DNA of 64,000 nucleotides from Paramixta manurensis (lineage in GTDB: Bacteria; Pseudomonadota; Gammaproteobacteria; Enterobacterales; Enterobacteriaceae). The position numbers were made by a program, and so were the translations under genes. The stretch covers positions 3,534,001 to 3,598,000 of the forward strand of contig NZ_CP054212.1 in the NCBI RefSeq assembly GCF_013285385.1, given 5' to 3'. Each line of letters starts with the position of its first letter. Positions within the stretch are counted from its first letter, which is position 1. Shown here piece by piece: positions 1-8,700 of this stretch. Below the pieces are notes generated by a model, which saw only the letters and a list, made by a program, of their open reading frames with translations, did no database searches and was not told the DNA's origin.

Positions 1-170
1 ATCAATAAAAGCTTCGGTGCTACCCAAGACGAGCTGGTCAATTCTGTATCAAGGGCTATGGGCTTCAAGGCTACAAGTGGTACTTTAAAAGGCATCATCA
101 TATCCATAATTCAAAAAATGGAAAATGATAATAAAATCGTTTTTAAAGAACCAATGTACTATATCATATG
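1..170 (+). CDS. C-terminal end of a large protein, probably a helicase/NTPase with a winged-helix tail (partial)
   Basis: The reading frame is open from the first base to the TGA at 168-170 and encodes the last 56 residues of a protein whose start lies outside the window. The segment reads as a small helical domain (SFGATQDELVNSVSRAMGF, then a second helix rich in Ile and Lys). It resembles, from memory, the winged-helix tail of DUF3320-type superfamily 1 helicase proteins found in defence islands, but this could not be searched. Codon use is AT-rich, as in the next gene and unlike the chromosome further right. It lies inside the inferred ssrA island. The family assignment is a weak inference; the existence of the coding end is well supported. 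Confidence 0.5.
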
Positions 171-219
171 ATACTAATTTAGTGGCTTGCACTTTAAGGC
201 CGCTAAATGCGCAGAAACT

Positions 220-250
220 TGAGACACAAGAATATCATTCTCGTGTCTCA
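220..250 (+). terminator. Stem-loop after the partial gene
   Basis: TGAGACAC-A-AGAAT pairs with ATTCT-C-GTGTCTCA around an ATC loop: a 14-position stem with one mismatch. It lies 50 bases after the stop of the upstream gene and 58 before the next start. The following bases (CTTATTAAAT) are only moderately T-rich, so it may be a weak terminator or a processing hairpin. A smaller stem (TTAGTGGC with GCCGCTAA, about 179-206) lies just before it. Confidence 0.45.
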
Positions 251-307
251 CTTATTAAATAGCTCCCGTTGACTCACTGTTTTAAAAAATAATATAGACA
301 ACACTTT

Positions 308-982
308 ATGATTTATCAATGTTATTCATGCAGCAAGACATCTTTCGAAATTATTTGTCCATGGTGTTCTGGCGGAGTACCAACTGCAACGAATTCATGG
401 GGTACAAAAACACAACCCCCTATAACTTCAGAGCAAATGATACCTCTTAACCCCTCCTTTTATCCAGAATTTCAATATCAGTCGAAAGGAATCATAAAAG
501 ACTTATTCGGAAAAAAGAAAGAGCAATCCAAACTCAATAGTCTCCTGCAAAATGTTCTTGAAAAATATGCAACATTTAAGGATCCTTACTTCACCAATTT
601 CATCTATACGACAAAATTTTCACATGATAAGCGGTCAGAAAGTGATTTATCTGAAGACAAAAGCAGTTATTCTGATTTTGTATTGTTTCGTGAGGTACTC
701 GTTCGGAAGGGTTTTAATGAGTTAGAAGAACTGCCAATGCTTTTGGACAAGCTTTTACTTACCACATCATTTAACGCTTTATATAATGGGTTTGCAAAAG
801 AGATCAAAAGACATATCAAACCTACGTTAACAGAATCTTTGAAATCATGGATTGAGGAAGCAGGAACAACATTTAGAGCTGATCTATCATTGTTTCTATA
901 CTTTGTCTGGAGCAATAAAATAGCCTTCTCTGCATTAGAATTCAATGAGAACGCGCAAAACACTCCCGGTGTAGCATTGATC
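308..982 (+). pseudogene. Zinc-ribbon hypothetical protein, 3' end cut off by an IS2-group element
   Basis: This unrecognised protein starts with a short zinc-ribbon-like pair of CxxC motifs (CYSC at residues 5-8 and CPWC at 17-20), followed by a low-complexity Pro/Thr-rich linker and a helical body. The native coding sequence is followed for about 225 codons; the open frame continues to a TAA ending at 1021, but its last dozen codons (ending in RTLHQ) are read from the inverted repeat of the insertion sequence. The original C-terminus is therefore missing. The gene is AT-rich, lies in the inferred ssrA island, and may belong with the helicase-like gene ending at 170. The truncated product may or may not be made. 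Function is unknown. Confidence 0.6.
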
Positions 983-1056
983 TGTAATAGCCCCCGTTTA
1001 AACCGGACACTTCACCAGTAAGACATAGTCATAGAGCTATGTTTAAGGAGTGTCCT

Positions 1057-1443
1057 GTGCAAAGAATCGAAGTGATCACTGGCGAGCAAAAGCGCCGTCG
1101 TTATACTCCCGAAGAGAAAGCCCGTTTTGTTGCGCTCGCCATGCAACCCGGCTACACCGTCTCACTCGTTGCCCGGCAGTATGGCATCACACCCAGTCTT
1201 CTTTTTAAGTGGAAACGGCTCATGAACGATGGTGGGAAGTCTGCGATTGCTGCAGGCGACGAGGTGGTCAGCGTCTCCGAAGTCAAAGCGCTGGAGAAAA
1301 AAGTCAAACAGCTTGAACAAATGCTGGGACGCAAAACGATGGAAGCCGAAATCCTTCGGGACGCGCTTGAGATAGCCCAGGCAAAAAAGTTGATATCGCG
1401 CATGCCATTGCTGCCACCGGACGATATCCCCTCATCCGAATAG
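1057..1443 (+). CDS. IS2-group transposase OrfA (helix-turn-helix subunit)
   Basis: Product of about 128 residues with the IS3-family HTH (RRRYTPEEKARFVALA, then SLVARQYGITPSLLFKWKR) followed by a leucine-zipper segment (VKALEKKVKQLEQMLGRK) ending in the typical TMEAEILRDALE. It binds the IS ends and, in IS2, also acts as a repressor. A GTG start at 1057 is preferred over the ATG at 1039 because AAGGAG lies at 1045-1050, seven bases before it. The heptamer A-AAA-AAG at 1383-1389 is in the correct phase for a -1 frameshift into orfB, so the functional transposase would be the OrfAB fusion. Confidence 0.85.
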   Translation: MQRIEVITGEQKRRRYTPEEKARFVALAMQPGYTVSLVARQYGITPSLLFKWKRLMNDGGKSAIAAGDEVVSVSEVKALEKKVKQLEQMLGRKTMEAEILRDALEIAQAKKLISRMPLLPPDDIPSSE

Positions 1444-1448
1444 CTGAA

Positions 1449-2264
1449 GTGCTCTGTGTGTCGCGTTCGAATCTTTATGACCGGCTGCTGGAGAAACGCC
1501 AGCACCGGTCAGCACGCTACAGCAAAGACGATGACGCCCGACTGTTGCCGCTTATCCGCCAGATATGCAGCGAGCGGGCAACAAACGGCTATCGCCGCGT
1601 GACTGCGCACCTCAATCGTGCTCTGAGGCAACAAAACTGGCGGGTTAACCCCAAACGTATTTACCGGATCATGCAGGCGAATCACCTGTTGCTGGCAAAA
1701 TCCGGTCATAAAAAGCCAGCGCGCAGTCATACCGGCAACGTCGTCACACTTAAGCCGGATACGCGCTGGTGTTCAGATGGCTTCGAAATCCGCTGCTGGA
1801 ATCGGGAAGTCGTGCGGGTGGTGTTCAGCCTTGACTGCTGTGATCGCGAAGCCATCAGTTGGTCGGCGACAACAGGTGGAATAAACAGCGTTATGGTGCA
1901 GGATCTGCTGACAGAGAGTGTAGAAAAGCGTTTTGGAAATGCGCTTTACCTGCCACATGCCGTTGAGTGGCTGACGGATAACGGCAGTTGCTACATAGCG
2001 GACTCAACAAGAACGTTCGCCGCCTCGCTCGGGTTCATCGTGTGTACGACGCCAGTGCGAAGTCCGGAGAGCAACGGGATGGCAGAATCGTTCGTGAAAA
2101 CGTTCAAGCGTGATTACGTGTATGTGAATGATCTGCCGGATGCGGTAACCGTCATGGAAAAACTGACGGAATGGATGGAAGACTATAATAACTGGCATCC
2201 CCATAAAGGTCTGAAAATGCAGTCACCGAGAGAGTACAGAAGTTCGCTGCTGGCTATAAATTAA
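1449..2264 (+). CDS. IS2-group transposase OrfB (DDE integrase domain)
   Basis: Catalytic part of the IS3-family transposase, 271 residues if read from the first ATG, but probably made as an OrfAB fusion by -1 slippage at 1383-1389; the frame is open back to that site. An HTH_21-like segment (NGYRRVTAHLN) is followed by the rve core. The DDE residues are visible: D in RWCSDGFEI, D in WLTDNGSC, and E in PESNGMAESFVKTFKRDY. It ends with the usual YNNWHPHKGL...SPREY signature. No internal stop or frameshift is seen, so the element looks intact and potentially mobile. Similarity to E. coli IS2 OrfB is strong throughout. Confidence 0.88.
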   Translation: MLCVSRSNLYDRLLEKRQHRSARYSKDDDARLLPLIRQICSERATNGYRRVTAHLNRALRQQNWRVNPKRIYRIMQANHLLLAKSGHKKPARSHTGNVVTLKPDTRWCSDGFEIRCWNREVVRVVFSLDCCDREAISWSATTGGINSVMVQDLLTESVEKRFGNALYLPHAVEWLTDNGSCYIADSTRTFAASLGFIVCTTPVRSPESNGMAESFVKTFKRDYVYVNDLPDAVTVMEKLTEWMEDYNNWHPHKGLKMQSPREYRSSLLAIN

Positions 2265-2293
2265 CCGTGTCCGTTTTAGCGGGGGCAACTCCA

Positions 2294-3250
2294 GATTTCG
2301 CCCAGAGTTTCATTGTTATCATTAACAATAAAAACATTCTTAAAGACATTCCTCGCACCAAAAACCGAGATCATTTTCCTAAATACATAATCCTCTACAA
2401 ACTGACCTCGATGCTCTGCAGATATTGACTTGTATTTTTTGTCGTTATTCATCCAAAAAAATGGTGTCTCATATATAGACTGAGCCAAGGAATAAGCGGA
2501 AAAACAGAAGTATGTGTTATCCACACATATGATTGGTCTGGCATTATAAACATTAAAACTGCTCATATCAAAAAAATTCTCATTAGAGAGTTTTTGTGAT
2601 GAAAACAAATCAACAATAGTTTTTACCTTACTACTAATTAAGCCGGTTTCGGTAGCTATTGAATCAATTGAAAGTTCGTAAGCCTTCAACAACCCTTCAT
2701 TAAACACTCCTAAACCACGCCTTAAAAAATCACTAACTTGCCTTCCTATTATTGACTCTACACATCGCCCAACAGAAATCATTTCACTACATGAAAACCC
2801 CATATACTCTAGGAACCATGAATTATCCTTAGCATATTTTTCCTCTGCCATATCTAGGTATTGAAAATCGTATGCAGATTCTCCTGAGTAAAAAACACTC
2901 TCTTTTATCATCTTATTGTTGTATTCACCATCCCTATCACCAGAATACATGGCACTATGCAAAATAGCCAAAGATGAATTTACATCTTCGGTCAATTGAG
3001 ACAACACAGCCTCACCAGGATATGCCATATTAACTTCGGACTTTAATAATAACCCTGCAATAGTAGAAATTTCAGTTCTTATCAATCTTTCTTTTTCGTA
3101 CAAATGCTGCATATCCGTGGAGGAAAGCTCCTCCTCATAGAAAGTTGTATTATTCATACAACTCAATAACGCTAACACATGAATAAATCCGTCAGAAGAA
3201 CACAATGATTCCAGTTTGGAAAAAATCTCAGACTCTGATTTTTGTATCAT
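2294..3250 (-). pseudogene. Hypothetical protein, C-terminus cut off by the IS element (possible nuclease)
   Basis: The native part encodes about 319 residues of an unrecognised, mostly helical protein; the open frame runs a few codons into the IS before stopping at 2276. The last native residues read NDNNETLGEI. In many PD-(D/E)xK-like nuclease domains a run of this kind continues as GEIDV, so the missing part could be the catalytic core. That idea rests on four residues and is tentative. The start at 3250 is the first ATG; no strong Shine-Dalgarno sequence is evident. Base composition is AT-rich, like the other island genes. It faces the truncated zinc-ribbon gene across the IS. Confidence 0.55.
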
Positions 3251-3541
3251 GAATACCCTCTCATATCCTTAATATGATTTATTCAACATAGTTAGTTTTT
3301 AAAGCTCCAGCATCATACGCCATTTTAAATTTTAATAAATTGATTCAACGTGCGTGCGCCGTGCTCTCCCCGCCACGCCTGCCCGCTTAAAGGGTCGCTT
3401 TTAATGCAGGTGCAAAGGTGACCTCAGGCCTCGCCACGGCTGGCGCTAGTCGGGAGCACAGGGGCGAAAAAAAGCATGCCCCCTTTGGATGCATGGCCTA
3501 ATTTGGGAAAAATGGCGGGAATTACGGGGATTTTTGACAGG
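3251..3541. other. GC-rich non-coding segment of the island
   Basis: After about 90 AT-rich bases (probably the promoter of the leftward gene ending upstream), composition changes sharply near 3345 to GC-rich sequence with several short inverted repeats. It does not match any gene I recognise, and the short open frames in it look random. It resembles a fragment of another mobile element joined here. No RNA gene was recognised. Confidence 0.4.
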
Positions 3542-3711
3542 CTACCGCGCGGCCAGTCCGACACGTCGGCGAGTGTAAATCATGTTCTGTGCGGGGGTGA
3601 ATTTTTCACGATTATCATCCCGCGAAGGCGCATCAGGCCTGTATCCGATGGCCGTTAAAATGTCGTTATCCTGTGCAGAATAATTAATTTCATTTCCTGC
3701 GGTCAGGCTGA

Positions 3712-4145
<434 letters not shown>

Positions 4146-4219
4146 CGGCATCAGCGGTTTACTTTTGGTACAAAAATTCTACTATATTCACGTCATAATC
4201 AATCTTAAAGGGAATTATA

Positions 4220-4942
4220 ATGGATACGACTCTGCTCAGCCCCCTGAATGCCAGTCGAAAAGAAAAATTTGAAAGCTCAATAAATGCATTACAGGGGGAT
4301 GTCTCCGCCGCCGCCGCAAGGCTCTCAGTCGACCCACGGCTGCGCCTTGAATACTCTAAACGCATTAAGGAAATGGCTGCTGACCTCAGAGCTAAAGCGA
4401 ATAGTGGCATTATCACTTGGGAAAAAGCGGCACTGGAGGCTCAGGAAACCAGAAATCTGGTAATGGAGATAGTGCGGACACGTAGCACGCCACTTGGACG
4501 GGCTATGGCCGAGAAAATGAAAACTTCTGGCAAAACATTTAACGAACTCGTCGCTAATAAAACGGTGTCGTTGTTTGGTCGTCAGGCTAACTTTGTTAAT
4601 TTATCGGATGGACAGAAAAATCGAGTATATGCAAGTATTGTAGAATCTGCCGGTAGATCAAATGCAAGAGTGGATCTCCGAATGCGACAACTTTCTACAG
4701 CAGGGAAAGGTCTTATCATACTTTCTATCGCTATATCGGTTTATGAAATTTATAACGCTCAGGACAAAATTGCTGAAACCACCAAACAGGCCGTAATAGT
4801 GAGTTCCGGCGTGGCCGGAGGGTGGGCTGGTGGCGCAGTGGCTGGTTTAATGTGTGGGCCGGGTGCCCCTGTTTGTGTTCTTATTAGTGGCTTTGTCGGT
4901 GGTGCATTAGCAGCCTGGCAAATGGGACGAATCTGGGGATGA
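4220..4942 (+). CDS. Putative membrane-active antibacterial toxin/effector with glycine-rich hydrophobic C-terminus
   Basis: A 240-residue protein with a charged helical N-terminal part (residues 1-150; no signal peptide) and a hydrophobic C-terminal part. Two membrane-compatible segments are visible, about 164-183 (GLIILSIAISVYEIY) and about 195-236, the latter very rich in Gly and Ala (SGVAGGWAGGAVAGLMCGPG, then LISGFVGGALAAW), a glycine-zipper pattern seen in pore-forming or membrane-disrupting toxins. AAAGGGA stands 8 bases before the ATG. The stop overlaps the start of the next gene in an ATGA, a common arrangement for effector-immunity pairs. No signal peptide, secretion marker, VgrG, PAAR or Rhs gene is in view, so the delivery route is unknown. 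It could also be a bacteriocin-like or phage membrane protein. Confidence 0.55.
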   Translation: MDTTLLSPLNASRKEKFESSINALQGDVSAAAARLSVDPRLRLEYSKRIKEMAADLRAKANSGIITWEKAALEAQETRNLVMEIVRTRSTPLGRAMAEKMKTSGKTFNELVANKTVSLFGRQANFVNLSDGQKNRVYASIVESAGRSNARVDLRMRQLSTAGKGLIILSIAISVYEIYNAQDKIAETTKQAVIVSSGVAGGWAGGAVAGLMCGPGAPVCVLISGFVGGALAAWQMGRIWG

Positions 4943-5418
4943 GAATGGAATTATCAAATGCGGTTTCTTTGTCTATTGTCACTGAGGCGAAAGAATATTC
5001 GCAGACTCAATGCAATATTTTAATTAATGGTAATAACACAGGTATAAAAGTTTCCGGTAAAATTCTTGAAGCCGCGATTGCGGTCGCTGAAGACTATTAT
5101 CTTTTATTTCTTACCGATGATGTTATTTTCGAAGAAAGTCTGAACATTACTTTCATTCATTTGAAAACGGGTATCCTTGAAAATCTGGAACTGGGGGGGC
5201 AATATTCCACTGGCACCTTTGAGAAACTGCACATTGAGCAGGACTCTGTAAAATTTCGATTTATTGGCGATACGACCTGGAGTGTGAAGGTACAAAAGTC
5301 ACCCTCTTTGAGACTCCCTTTCTCCGATCCCCGTGGAGTAACCCGATCTTCAAAACTGAAAAAATACATTGATATCACTGCCAATCCAGCTCCTGCCCGC
5401 ATTGATGATAGTCGATAA
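4939..5418 (+). CDS. Putative immunity protein for the upstream toxin
   Basis: A 159-residue protein with alternating polar and hydrophobic residues that suggests a mainly beta fold, no signal peptide and no membrane segment. It starts within the stop codon of the preceding gene (ATGA at 4939-4942), so translation is probably coupled; a second ATG at 4945 is an alternative start. I recognise no family. The immunity role is inferred only from position, overlap and size. A cytoplasmic, soluble partner would be unusual for a toxin acting from the periplasm, so a chaperone or regulator role is also possible. Confidence 0.5.
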   Translation: MRMELSNAVSLSIVTEAKEYSQTQCNILINGNNTGIKVSGKILEAAIAVAEDYYLLFLTDDVIFEESLNITFIHLKTGILENLELGGQYSTGTFEKLHIEQDSVKFRFIGDTTWSVKVQKSPSLRLPFSDPRGVTRSSKLKKYIDITANPAPARIDDSR

Positions 5419-5471
5419 GTATAGAGTTTTTTTACTTATGGAATAAAGCGAGCGGCAAACTGCCAGTTCAA

Positions 5472-5505
5472 ATACCATTGGTATACGCTTAGGTATACCC
5501 ATACA
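5472..5505. repeat. Tandem GGTATAC palindromes near the island end
   Basis: ATACC-ATT-GGTAT, then GGTATAC, a five-base gap and the palindrome GGTATACC lie within 34 bases, about 40 bases from the ssrA-like junction. Repeats of this kind near an attachment site can be arm-type integrase or excisionase binding sites; that role is an inference. Confidence 0.35.
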
Positions 5506-5542
5506 ATTTTATATATTTCAAAAAGTTATAATATACATTCAG

Positions 5543-5560
5543 ACTCCGCCAGCTTCACCA
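5543..5560 (+). other. Attachment-site copy of the ssrA (tmRNA) 3' end
   Basis: ACTCCGCCAGCTTCACCA matches the last bases of enterobacterial ssrA (ACTCCCGCCAGCTCCACCA in E. coli) with small differences. The bases that follow (AAATTCTCCATCGG, then CAGAGTCATCCGATGAAGTC) match the E. coli ssrA trailer from memory. No tmRNA body precedes it: the sequence to the left is island DNA. This is what an attR at ssrA looks like after integration of a CP4-57-type element; the intact ssrA and integrase should lie left of the window. Confidence 0.8.
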
Positions 5561-5602
5561 AAATTCTCCATCGGTAATTACCAGAGTCATCCGATGAAGT
5601 CC

Positions 5603-5640
5603 TGAAAGCCCGCATGGCGCAAGCCCTGCGTGCTTTTTTG
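5603..5640 (+). terminator. ssrA: ssrA-type rho-independent terminator
   Basis: AAAGC-CCGCA-GGC pairs with GCC-TGCG-GCTTT and is followed by a T-run. It corresponds to the terminator found after ssrA in E. coli. Here it is separated from the ssrA gene by the island, so it may end transcripts leaving the toxin-immunity pair. Confidence 0.7.
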
Positions 5641-5661
5641 TGTCTGTAATTTTCCGAGTCG

Positions 5662-5730
5662 TTCCGCCAATCCAAAGAAAATGCATACGCGCTTAATGGA
5701 GCACAGGTCTGGCGGAAACCGGCGTATGCA
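5662..5730. repeat. Two interleaved perfect inverted repeats
   Basis: TTCCGCCA (5662-5669) pairs with TGGCGGAA (5710-5717), and TGCATACGC (5682-5690) pairs with GCGTATGCA (5722-5730). The order 1-2-1'-2' is that of a pseudoknot, though the two stems could also be alternatives. The block lies between the ssrA terminator and the end of the autotransporter gene. Confidence 0.5.
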
Positions 5731-5754
5731 CAATGTTCATCAAGCATCTCGGCA

Positions 5755-8700
5755 TCAAAACATAACATTTACCCGCAACATCACCATTTGTGAGCGTGAA
5801 TTCTCATTATCCAGCCCCCTCGTTCCCTGCCAGCTAATGCCGGGCGTCACACCATATGGCAGCAAAAAGTCGATGCCCATACCCAGCGCGAGATCTTCCT
5901 TGCTTTCGCTGCTCAACCTCAGGTTCCAGCTATCATTATTAACATCAGCATAGCCGAGCCGGGCGTGACCGGTATCGTTCATCAGTTGCGAATACTCAAT
6001 CCGACTTTGTAATCGCATTACTCCCCAGCTAAATGGAGCGCCATACTGCCCACGAATTCCGGCCACGCCGGTTAACTGCGAAAAAGGCTGCGACGCAAAA
6101 GCCAAATTAAACGCGTTGGCATGTGTTTCGGTATAGCTATCCAGCCATGTTCGGTAGAACTGTACGCCGCCATAGGGCGCAATCACGCTATATTGCGTAC
6201 GAAACTCATAGCCGGACGTTAATGCGCTAAATACCTGGCGACCGCTACGGCTGCCGAGAGCAAACACGCCGGTTTCGTTGACATAGCGACGGCTGTCAAA
6301 ATTCAGACGGCTATAACCGAGCAGGCCGTCAAGGTAAAAAGCACCGGGATGGTAACTACCATAGAAAGCGCTACTGACGGATCGGCCATTATTGCGTGAA
6401 CCGAAGTCGCCGATATCGCTAACGTCACGACCCACGCCCACGCCCACGCCACCCGTAAAATCGTCTGTCAGACGATAATCCCCTCCCATACTGACCCCTA
6501 TCTGGGTATGAGAGAAGCTCACCGCGTTATCCTTATTGGTACCGAAATTGACATAGCCGCCGGTCCAGAATGCGAGGCGCTCAACTGACTGATTTTGCGC
6601 AACGGGTGATGAAGATAAATCATCGGGCGGTGGTTGCGGATGTTGCCAGCTGGTGGACGGCTCATCCGTCATCGCCTTTTCAGGCGTCGCCGTGGGGAAA
6701 TTGAATCTAACACGGTTAAAATCAGCAGCCGTGCTCGGCCCCTGATGTAGCTGCTCCAGACGGTCATTAAAGTTACGAATCTGGGCACGAGCAAAGTTTT
6801 GCGCGGCCTGGAGTTGTGCGCTAAGCATGCCAATCACATCCGCATCCTTAGAGGGATCGGGTCTGGATGAGATTTGCACCACAACCTGTGCTGGCTGAGA
6901 TGTACCGGCGCTACTGAGAAGGACATAGCGCAACGTTACCGTACCGCTGGCTTGTGCCGCCGCTTTAAACACCAGATTGAATGCCGAGCCACTTGACTCA
7001 ATGGTTGCGACGCCCATTGAGGCTGCGGGTTGATTAAGCAGTTTGGCCCCATTAATTGGACCACCCGCCGCCCCCTGGATAAGGTTCACCTTTACCGACT
7101 GACCGGCATATAAAGCCGCGGAATGGTCGGTTGCCTGGGGGGGCGCAGCAGTAATCGTTAAGGTATAAGCGGAGCGAACCTTCACGCCTTGCGCATCGGT
7201 GGCGACAAGGGTAAATGCGCTTGATGTTGCCGTCCGGGGAATTCCGCTCAACTCTCCGTCAGTGAAAACCACCCCATTGGGTAACGTCCCATTAATCTGC
7301 CAGCTATAGGGCATCGTCCCACCGGCAACGCTGAAACTTTGGGTATACGCTTTCCCGACGATCCCATTAACCAATGCACCGCTTGTCGGCGTCAGCACTA
7401 ACGTTGCCGACTCAACATTCAGGGTAACCGTCGCCTCTTGAGAGTCGCCATAGGCGTTAGTCGCGCGGTAGCTAAAACTATCCGTACCAACAAAACCCAC
7501 GACAGGTCGATAGCGAATTTTTGTTCCCAGTACCATTGCCGTGCCATGAACAGGCTGCTTAATCACGGTCACCGCCGTCGCTTCCCCACCGGAGAGCGCC
7601 AGAGAAATCAGGTTATCGCGACTGTTTGCCGAAACGGTTGTCGATACCGCGCCGACAATGGGCGGCTGTCCGGTAACGGGTTGTTCAGCAACAGCCAAAC
7701 TGTAACGAACGCTACCAGTTACACCATTGCTGTCGGTGGCGCCAATTTGGAGAGAATAATCTCCGGCCTTGGTGGGTGTCCCCGAAAGCTGCCCTGAATT
7801 GGGGTTAAGCACTATACCCTGCGGCAAGCCACTGGCGCTGTAGATATAAGGCGCGGATCCGCCTGTTGCTGCCACCGTTTGCGTCCAGTTGGTTCCTGCC
7901 GTCGCGGTGGCCAACGTCCCGGCCACGGGTGTGAAATTTAATATCGGAGCCGTTATCCGTAACGTCACGGTGGCATTTGCCGAGGTGCCCCATTGGTTAG
8001 TCGCATGATAGGTGAAACTGTCGTTTCCTGAGTATCCGGCAGCGGGAGTATAAGTGACAGAGGTACCGGCTACCGCGGCACTACCGTGTCCCGGAGAGCT
8101 AACGAGCGTGACAGAGTCTGCCGGGCCACCAGACAGCGCCAAAGCCACTGTATTATCGCTACTGTTAGCCGCCACACTAACGCTAACGTCTCCGGCAACC
8201 GGCGCCAGCCCTGAACGCTCAATGGTAATCGCATAACTTTTGGTGGTCATGCCGTCTTCAGCCGTCACTATCACTGTAATCGTATTGGTTCCTTCGCTAA
8301 GGCCGATAGAAGAGGAGGAGCCCGAGGAAACCGCCACACCATTCACCGTCATACTCGCCGCGCTATTGGAAAGATGCGGCGTCACGGTCAGCGAAGAGAC
8401 GTTGTTAGCCACACTGGCAGTGTAATGGGTCGTTGCAGCAGAAAATGCCGGAGACAATTCTCCACTGGAGAGTGAGAGACCGCTCAAATCGGCATCAGAA
8501 GATAAGGTCGGTGCGGCGGCTGAGCAACGCACGGTAACCGGGCCAATATAGCCATTACTGGTGCTAACCCGAAAAAAAAGCCCGCCTGACTTTAACTGAG
8601 AAGAGGTCACATCGGCCGTATGCAACCCTGCGGTTCCTCCATCGCTACTGTAGCGAGAATAGGAGGACGCCACACTATAGCTGGCTAAAATAACCGCATC

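Larger units (their letters stand above)
983..2293 (+). mobile_element. IS2-group (IS3 family) insertion sequence, complete
   Basis: About 1.31 kb, close to the 1.33 kb of IS2. The two ends form imperfect inverted repeats: both begin TG and share GCCCCCG and CGGACAC at matching places (left from 983, right reading inward from 2293). Inside are two overlapping-frame genes, orfA and orfB, joined by an A6G slippery site. I see no clean 5-base target duplication: the five bases on the left are TGATC and on the right GATTT. Both flanking genes are missing their 3' ends, which suggests the element caused an adjacent deletion or was itself left after recombination between two copies. The exact end bases are uncertain by two or three. 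Confidence 0.85.

Noticed and set aside
978..2298. Target-site duplication of the IS2-group element
   Set aside because: Flanking pentamers TGATC and GATTT do not match; a shared GAT is too short to count.
3542..3711. The tail of the IS3-like frame as a separate gene
   Set aside because: The residues after GDITYLR do not match any family I know, there is no start, and it is probably a junction with another remnant.
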